This document shows, piece by piece, positions 8,325 to 12,221 of a stretch of DNA of 12,221 bases (position 1 is the stretch's first letter; each line of letters begins with the position of its first letter). This stretch comes from Flavipsychrobacter sp. GTDB taxonomy: Bacteria; Bacteroidota; Bacteroidia; Chitinophagales; Chitinophagaceae. Below the pieces are notes generated by a model. It ran no database searches. It saw nothing but the letters and a program-made list of their open reading frames with translations, and had not been told where the DNA came from. The position numbers were made by a program, and so were the translations under genes. The stretch is taken from positions 1 to 12,221 of the forward strand of contig JAJNBR010000057.1 of assembly GCA_021156265.1 (NCBI GenBank). Reading direction: 5' to 3'.

Positions 8325-9212
8325 TTAGTTCGCTACCCGTATCCAGTTGTCGGGTATAAGGTCTTTGGGATCCCAGTCCCCATCTGTAAACCACGTTGTC
8401 GGCGCCACGACGATCTTGTCGCTCCTGTCGCCATTTAACCAGACAGCCCACCAGGCAAATGAACTATTGGGAATGATATAGTGTTTGCACTGGGACATTA
8501 GTTGCAGATAGTTCGAGAATTTATTGCCTTTATGCTCATGTCCCACGAATGTTACAGAGTGGTCCAGTTTGAAGTTCTCCAGGCACCACTGCGGATCGTC
8601 TGAGAAGATAAAGAAGTGCGGATCTGTAATCTTCGATGCAACTATATCGATACCGGGGTTGAAGTATTTCATATCGCATACCCCATGAAAATTGTTGTTC
8701 AGAAAATCTGCCCGTCTTACATTGATGCAAACCGAGTTCTTTTCCTTTATCATCGTGCTCAGTTCCTGCGAGGTAGCAATGACGGGCTCCCGGAACCTGA
8801 AATCATTTCTGATCTCCTGCTCGATGGATTGAAAATATTTGGGTGTTTGCCAATAACCGTCTAGATAACAATGACGCGGCAGCTCAAACACCTGTGGCGC
8901 AAAATGAAAATGCGGTTCATAATAATATTTCCGCGGCCTCACTATATTTCGCAACAGGTAAAATGCTGTTTGCAATTTGTTTTCCGGGAGTTTCTTAAAC
9001 TTCAAGATTTCCCTTTTAGACGCAACAGGTGCCTCAAGCGAGAAAATATCCAGGTCGTAATCCCGGTAAACAAAATTTTCGCGCGGTGAACGATCCAGCA
9101 AGAACTCAAGATCCATTTTAAAGTCTGTAGCCAAATGCCTCGCTAATGCCTTGGCCGTTGCGTACTGAAACATCTGGTTACCCATTCCTCCTTGCAACTT
9201 GACTATGACCAT
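8325..9212 (-). CDS. Family 11 glycosyltransferase, alpha-1,2-fucosyltransferase-like
   Basis: 295 residues, the usual length for bacterial GT11 enzymes, which move L-fucose from GDP-fucose, mostly onto galactose O-2. The GT11 signature is plain: GGMGNQMFQYATAKALA (8-24) at the N-terminus; VCINVRRADFLNN (161-173), the GDP-binding motif usually written HxRRxDY; FFIFSDDPQWC (200-210); and the final motif PNSSFAWWAVWLN (248-260). One variation is that the histidine before the paired arginines is Asn (N164), although R166, R167 and D169 are kept. It starts with ATG right after the 200-base gap, with no Shine-Dalgarno sequence before it, and is the first gene of block B. A GDP-fucose pathway (gmd, fcl) is not in the window. 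Fucose as donor is inferred from family; the linkage is not proven. Confidence 0.9.
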   Translation of the reverse strand: MVIVKLQGGMGNQMFQYATAKALARHLATDFKMDLEFLLDRSPRENFVYRDYDLDIFSLEAPVASKREILKFKKLPENKLQTAFYLLRNIVRPRKYYYEPHFHFAPQVFELPRHCYLDGYWQTPKYFQSIEQEIRNDFRFREPVIATSQELSTMIKEKNSVCINVRRADFLNNNFHGVCDMKYFNPGIDIVASKITDPHFFIFSDDPQWCLENFKLDHSVTFVGHEHKGNKFSNYLQLMSQCKHYIIPNSSFAWWAVWLNGDRSDKIVVAPTTWFTDGDWDPKDLIPDNWIRVAN

Positions 9213-9412
9213 AGATCAGGATAGCTATTCAACATTTTTTTCCAATGAAATCAAACGAAGCATACACATGAGTGTCAATTTATATGCGAAGTTATTATTA
9301 TAGCTTCGCCACGTCACTCACATATCTAAGAAATGAAAGAGCAGCAAAGTTAATTGAATAAACGGTGCTTTTCATTAATGTGAGTAGGAATCAATGGAGA
9401 AATATCACCAAT
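9213..9412 (-). other. 200-base intergenic gap with nested inverted repeats
   Basis: This is the only sizeable non-coding stretch in the window and it is AT-rich compared with the genes on either side. GCGAAG at 9286-9291 pairs with CTTCGC at 9304-9309 around a 12-base loop of A/T-rich sequence. The same right arm (GCTTCG, 9303-9308) can instead pair with CGAAGC at 9256-9261. ATGTGAGT at 9378-9385 is the exact reverse complement of ACTCACAT at 9316-9323, and part of the latter (CACTCA, 9315-9320) can also pair with TGAGTG at 9269-9274. So several short arms have two possible partners. A candidate promoter element and a 25-codon ORF also lie here. Role unknown; a leader or regulatory region for the fucosyltransferase block is the simplest inference. 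No run of T follows the main hairpin in the direction of transcription, so it is not a standard terminator. Confidence 0.5.
9345..9352 (-). promoter_or_regulatory. Candidate Bacteroidota -7 promoter element TAACTTTG
   Basis: Read on the minus strand this is TAACTTTG, an exact match to the TAnnTTTG -7 consensus of the Bacteroidota housekeeping sigma factor. It would start transcription about 130 bases before the fucosyltransferase gene and so could drive block B separately from block A. The upstream -33 TTTG element is not present at the expected distance of about 19-20 bases (the sequence there reads ATGAA), which weakens the call. Eight-base matches with four to six fixed positions arise easily by chance in AT-rich DNA. 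Confidence 0.3.
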
Positions 9413-10495
9413 TTATTGTTTTTCCATGCTCGTTTCTGCGCCTATGCTATTTTTTCCAAATACCATGGAATATAGTCTCAAAGGCCACGGAAAAAATAAT
9501 ATCGTCAAGTAGTAAAACAACTCTTTGTAATCAGTCCGGTCTTTATACTTGTTATAGCCGCGGAACATTTTTAAAATATGGGAAACCCTTTCCCTGCCTT
9601 TCAAAAGCCCGGAGCCATATATCAGCAATTCCTTCGAAACAGGCAACAATCGTCGCTGTATTGCCTTGTGATATTTACGCCCTGAATATTCATTGAAACA
9701 ATCCAGCATGTAAAACAATGACCTATCGATCTTCAACGAGGCGACTTTTTTATCCTGCCTGTTGATCGCAGACACAACGCCCTGGGTCCATCGCCCTCCA
9801 CCGTGTTGCCTGTATACTGCAGTTTTCTCTTTTAAATACCTGATTTTTCCGTGGTGCCCAAGAAGTAAGGTCAACGCAGTATCACCGGCGGGAGACGCAT
9901 AATAAGGAGCCGGCAATGGGAAAGAAATAACATTCCGGAACACCATGGTCAGTATCGGGATCGCAAGAGGCTTGTGAAAAGGCGATAGAATAAAATCTTC
10001 CACCAGATATGTGTCCTTGTCAAAATTGAGAAAAGGTGCCGGAAGTGGCATGAAATCCCCTACTTCGTTCAATACATCTATATTGGTGAAGCAAACAGAG
10101 TAGTCTGCATTTTCTTCCAGAAAGTCTACTTGCTTTTGTAGTTTATACTTATCTGTCCAGTAATCATCCCCCTCCAATATCGCTATATACCTTGCTCCGC
10201 TGTTAAACGTCGCTTCATAAATATTGTCGGCGTTCTTTATAATATTGTTTCTTTCAGTGCAGATCAAAGTGACCAGTTGCGGATATTTTTCCGCATAGCT
10301 CTTACAGATTGTCCGGGTATTGTCGCTTGAACAGTCTTCGCCAATGTAAAGCCTGTAACTAAAATTTGTTTTCTGCTCCAGAACACTATCAATCGCCTGG
10401 GCAATGTATCGCTCATGATTGTAGGTTACCATCCAAATGGCAACAAACGGCTTTTCGCCAATCACAGCATCACTAACTTCAACCTTTTGACTCAT
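9413..10495 (-). CDS. Family 2 glycosyltransferase (GT-A fold)
   Basis: 360 residues. The N-terminal GT-A domain is clear: first strand and nucleotide loop AIWMVTYNHERYIAQAIDSV (19-38), acidic strand YIGEDCSSDNT (50-60), and EGDDYW (108-113), which holds the DxD-type pair that binds the metal and nucleotide-sugar diphosphate. GDTALTLLL (204-212) sits where the catalytic base loop is expected, with D205 the candidate base, and YRQHGGGRWTQG (228-239) matches the closing R/Q-H-x-G-G segment of this group of bacterial capsule GT2 enzymes. A hydrophobic stretch near the end (about 325-347, FYYLTILFFPWPL) could attach it to the membrane. It presumably adds one sugar to a lipid-linked repeat unit; donor and acceptor cannot be read from sequence. 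It is the last gene before the 200-base gap and ends with TAA. Confidence 0.92.
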   Translation of the reverse strand: MSQKVEVSDAVIGEKPFVAIWMVTYNHERYIAQAIDSVLEQKTNFSYRLYIGEDCSSDNTRTICKSYAEKYPQLVTLICTERNNIIKNADNIYEATFNSGARYIAILEGDDYWTDKYKLQKQVDFLEENADYSVCFTNIDVLNEVGDFMPLPAPFLNFDKDTYLVEDFILSPFHKPLAIPILTMVFRNVISFPLPAPYYASPAGDTALTLLLGHHGKIRYLKEKTAVYRQHGGGRWTQGVVSAINRQDKKVASLKIDRSLFYMLDCFNEYSGRKYHKAIQRRLLPVSKELLIYGSGLLKGRERVSHILKMFRGYNKYKDRTDYKELFYYLTILFFPWPLRLYSMVFGKNSIGAETSMEKQ

Positions 10496-10496
10496 G

Positions 10497-11471
10497 CTAT
10501 AAAAGATCTTTTTTCGCAGCTTGTCTCACCACTTCATCCAGCCACGCATGCATGCTAAGTCCCTTTTTAGAAGCTGCTTTTATCGCCATCTCTTTAGCTT
10601 CCTTAGTTACACCTTCCAATTGTCCTTCCAGGCGTGTTCGTAGAGTGCCACCACGCACACCTTCTATTTCATAATCGAAATCGCCTACAGGCTCACCGTT
10701 ACCCACTTCAAAATCCAAGAGGTAAAATATTCCGCCTATTACCCATTGCACGGTGACTTTGCGAGCCTCCACAGGAATTTCTTTAAAAGGTATTTCAGCC
10801 AGGAATTGAGGATTAGTTGTAGCAAGCACTTTACAGAAATAAGTATCCCGAAGCCATGGCGGCATACTTTCATCACCTACCACTATCTTACCACCAACTT
10901 TCGTTACCCTGACCATTTCAGCCAAACTACGCTTGATATCCGGGAACTCACCTAGTCCGCCAAAACTGTATGTAGCGTCAAAATAATTATCCGGGAAAGG
11001 AAGATACGCTGCATTTGAAATGCAGAACTGTTTATCGATGTTATATTGTTCGAGCTTTTGGCTGCATTTTTTTAACATCGACGGCGAAATATCCTGAAGA
11101 ACAAGCTGAGCGTTTTTGCCCAGTCGATTTGCTATCAATTCGGAATCTCTGCCGGTGCCGCATGCTATTTCAAGTACTTTCGAATCAGTTTTCAAGTTCA
11201 ACTTATCAATAAAAGTGTTTCTCACTTGCACTTCATCCTCACCATGAGTTTTAAAAGTCTGGTAAAGAAACTGATCGTAAACGTCAGCACGGTTTTCGTA
11301 AAAATCCAGCGTGGTTTTCTCTTTATCAGTTAGAACTTTAGGGAACGTCAGATCGGCAAATCCGTTCAAATAACGATATTGCTGACCGGAACCGGCTGTC
11401 AAATATTTTGCGCCATTCTCTTCTACTTCCCGAAGTGGTTCATGAGTATCCGGACTTATCAATAATGCCAT
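10497..11471 (-). CDS. Class I SAM-dependent methyltransferase with Trm112-like N-terminus and RHH-like C-terminal tail
   Basis: 324 residues in three parts. Residues 1-45 (LLISPDTHEPL, then QQYRYLNGFADLTFP) follow the layout of a Trm112-type zinc-ribbon domain, often found ahead of methyltransferases, but every zinc cysteine is missing. Residues about 55-215 are a Methyltransf_11-type domain: motif I VLEIACGTGRDSE (99-111), acidic end of strand 2 (LQDISPSML, 125-133), motif IV region FDATYSFGGLGEF (164-176) and VGGKIVVGDE (192-201). Residues about 225-275 are strand-rich and unassigned. The tail, residues 274-321, alternates in a strand-helix-GLS-helix pattern like a ribbon-helix-helix DNA-binding module (KEMAIKAASKKGLSMHAWL). 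The substrate is unknown; sugar or lipid-linked glycan methylation is inferred from neighbours. It stops one base before the next start (TAG C ATG), implying coupled translation. Confidence 0.85.
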   Translation of the reverse strand: MALLISPDTHEPLREVEENGAKYLTAGSGQQYRYLNGFADLTFPKVLTDKEKTTLDFYENRADVYDQFLYQTFKTHGEDEVQVRNTFIDKLNLKTDSKVLEIACGTGRDSELIANRLGKNAQLVLQDISPSMLKKCSQKLEQYNIDKQFCISNAAYLPFPDNYFDATYSFGGLGEFPDIKRSLAEMVRVTKVGGKIVVGDESMPPWLRDTYFCKVLATTNPQFLAEIPFKEIPVEARKVTVQWVIGGIFYLLDFEVGNGEPVGDFDYEIEGVRGGTLRTRLEGQLEGVTKEAKEMAIKAASKKGLSMHAWLDEVVRQAAKKDLL

Positions 11472-11482
11472 GTTGGTTATAA

Positions 11483-12037
11483 TTAGTTTTTGAGATAATC
11501 TTTTGATTTCAATTCATAAAACTCGCAATCTACCCACTCGCCGTGCTTTTTAAACACCTGCTCTTCCCGATACAGCGGGTTAAATCCCAAACGCAAGATC
11601 AAACCCTTTGACTTATCGTTTACTGTATGGTGACCTACCAGCAGCTTGTTCAATTTCATCACATTAAAGGCAAGATCAAGAACAAGTGTGCCGGCCGCGG
11701 TCATGATACCTTTCCCCTGAAATTCAGGACCAAGCCAATAGGCTAGTTCAGCCCGGTCGTAAGTGAGCGCACGATGGGTTCTTAAAATTGAGATGAGCGA
11801 AAAAATACCGGCAAAAGTGCCCTTATAGAACACGCACCACGTAATACTTTTCCCGCTGTTAAAACTCGCTATTGCATTCGTGATGAATTCCGCAGTTTGA
11901 TCGAGGGTTTTATGCGCTTCCCACGACATGTCTTTTGATATCTCCGGGTTAGAGACATACGGCCAAAGCAGATCAACATCTTCAGGTCTGATCAACCTTA
12001 AATGAATATCTCCGGATGTAAGTTCGTAGTTTATCAT
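11483..12037 (-). CDS. GNAT-family N-acetyltransferase, RimJ/RimL type
   Basis: 184 residues, the usual size for a single-domain GNAT enzyme that moves the acetyl group of acetyl-CoA to an amine or, less often, a hydroxyl. The N-terminus IHLRLIRPEDVDLLWPYVSN (11-30) is the strand-helix start typical of the Acetyltransf_3/RimJ-RimL group. ELAYWLGPEFQGKG (97-110) carries the Q-x-x-G-x-G/A pyrophosphate-binding loop of acetyl-CoA (QGKGIM, 107-112), preceded by the central strand. The VNDKSKGLILRLGF segment (139-152) is the usual final helix with an Asn and a Ser/Lys before the LGF turn. It begins with ATG 6 bases after the methyltransferase stop and ends 11 bases before the next gene. In this setting it may acetylate an amino sugar, but ribosomal-protein or small-molecule acetylation cannot be excluded. 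Confidence 0.88.
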   Translation of the reverse strand: MINYELTSGDIHLRLIRPEDVDLLWPYVSNPEISKDMSWEAHKTLDQTAEFITNAIASFNSGKSITWCVFYKGTFAGIFSLISILRTHRALTYDRAELAYWLGPEFQGKGIMTAAGTLVLDLAFNVMKLNKLLVGHHTVNDKSKGLILRLGFNPLYREEQVFKKHGEWVDCEFYELKSKDYLKN

Positions 12038-12043
12038 CGCTAG

Positions 12044-12221
12044 CTATTTAACAATGTAGGCAGTTGGCATCCATCCCCATGGGAAAGTCTGTATTTTAAC
12101 ATCAGGCAGGAATTCTTTCACAGCTTGCGTTTCACCGGGCGCTATATCAAAATTGAACTGGTCGAGAATGAGATAACCACCTTTAGTTAACCTGCTCCAG
12201 AAAAGCGGAAGACAGGCTTTA
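12044..12221 (-). CDS. C-terminal end of a class I SAM-dependent methyltransferase, TylF-like (partial)
   Basis: Only the last 58 codons are in the window; the gene enters from the right edge and ends with TAG. The readable tail has the last part of a Rossmann methyltransferase fold: a hydrophobic strand followed by an acidic residue (GGYLILDQFN), then an acidic helix (ETQAVKEFLP), then a final strand ending WGWMPTAYIVK. This order resembles the TylF/macrocin O-methyltransferase group, where the D of the strand helps bind a metal and the helix follows it. The SAM-binding motif I lies outside the window. Members of the group methylate sugar hydroxyls, which fits the locus, but the substrate cannot be told. 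The stop codon is 6 bases before the acetyltransferase start, so the two are probably co-transcribed. A related Methyltransf_24 family member is an equally possible label. Confidence 0.72.
   Translation of the reverse strand, partial: KACLPLFWSRLTKGGYLILDQFNFDIAPGETQAVKEFLPDVKIQTFPWGWMPTAYIVK

Noticed and set aside
8314..8451. 46-codon N-terminal extension of the GT2 gene starting at an ATG at 8451
   Set aside because: It overlaps the end of the fucosyltransferase gene by over 120 bases, has no GT2 features, and MPFFSIIIPSFN from 8313 is a complete family start.
9286..9309. Rho-independent terminator after the GT2 gene
   Set aside because: The hairpin has a 6-bp stem and a 12-base loop, and no T-run follows it on the minus strand (ATATAAATTG).
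9213..9412. Invertible promoter of the kind that switches Bacteroides capsule loci
   Set aside because: The inverted arms are only 6-8 bp and nested in different pairs, not one longer pair flanking a promoter, and no recombinase gene is nearby.
9213..9412. JUMPstart/ops element (GGCGGTAG) for RfaH-type antitermination
   Set aside because: No match to the ops core is present on either strand of the gap.

Overview
The window is a stretch of a surface-polysaccharide (capsule, O-antigen or exopolysaccharide) biosynthesis locus. All twelve supported protein genes, two of them cut by the window edges, lie on the minus strand, so transcription runs from high to low coordinates. I see no credible gene on the plus strand, no RNA gene, no mobile element and no CRISPR array. 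A member of the Bacteroidota is the best guess (inference): the spaces before start codons are AT-rich and lack GGAGG-type ribosome binding sites, the one real gap contains a TAnnTTTG-type promoter element, and the proteins have the flavour of that phylum. Genus cannot be fixed; something in or near Chitinophagaceae or Sphingobacteriaceae is a guess.

Layout in transcription order. Block A (12221 to 9413): the 3' end of a TylF-like methyltransferase, a GNAT acetyltransferase, a class I methyltransferase with unusual ends, and a family 2 glycosyltransferase. Spacings are 6, 11 and 1 bases. Then comes a 200-base AT-rich gap (9213-9412), the only sizeable non-coding stretch; it holds nested inverted repeats, one possible promoter element and a 25-codon ORF. 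Block B (9212 to 1): a GT11 fucosyltransferase-like gene, a second GT2, another class I methyltransferase, an AsnB-type amidotransferase, a GT4 glycosyltransferase, a non-hydrolysing UDP-GlcNAc 2-epimerase (wecB), a divergent GT4-like glycosyltransferase, and the first 280 codons of a second, different AsnB-type amidotransferase. Spacings in block B are 11 bases or less, with one GTGA overlap, so it is very probably one operon.

How the genes fit together (inference from families): WecB supplies a ManNAc-type nucleotide sugar (or its uronic-acid analogue). Five glycosyltransferases (two GT2, one GT11, two GT4-like) assemble a repeat unit. The two AsnB-type enzymes probably amidate carboxyl groups, for example turning uronic acids into uronamides, as proposed for WbtH and WbmI homologues. 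Three methyltransferases and the acetyltransferase decorate sugars. Flippase, polymerase, initiating transferase and UDP-sugar dehydrogenase genes are absent here and would be expected outside the window.

The most unusual points are the two divergent AsnB paralogues in one operon, the methyltransferase with a cysteine-free Trm112-like N-terminus and a ribbon-helix-helix-like C-terminal tail, and the structured gap between blocks A and B. Nothing here clearly amounts to a wholly new system.
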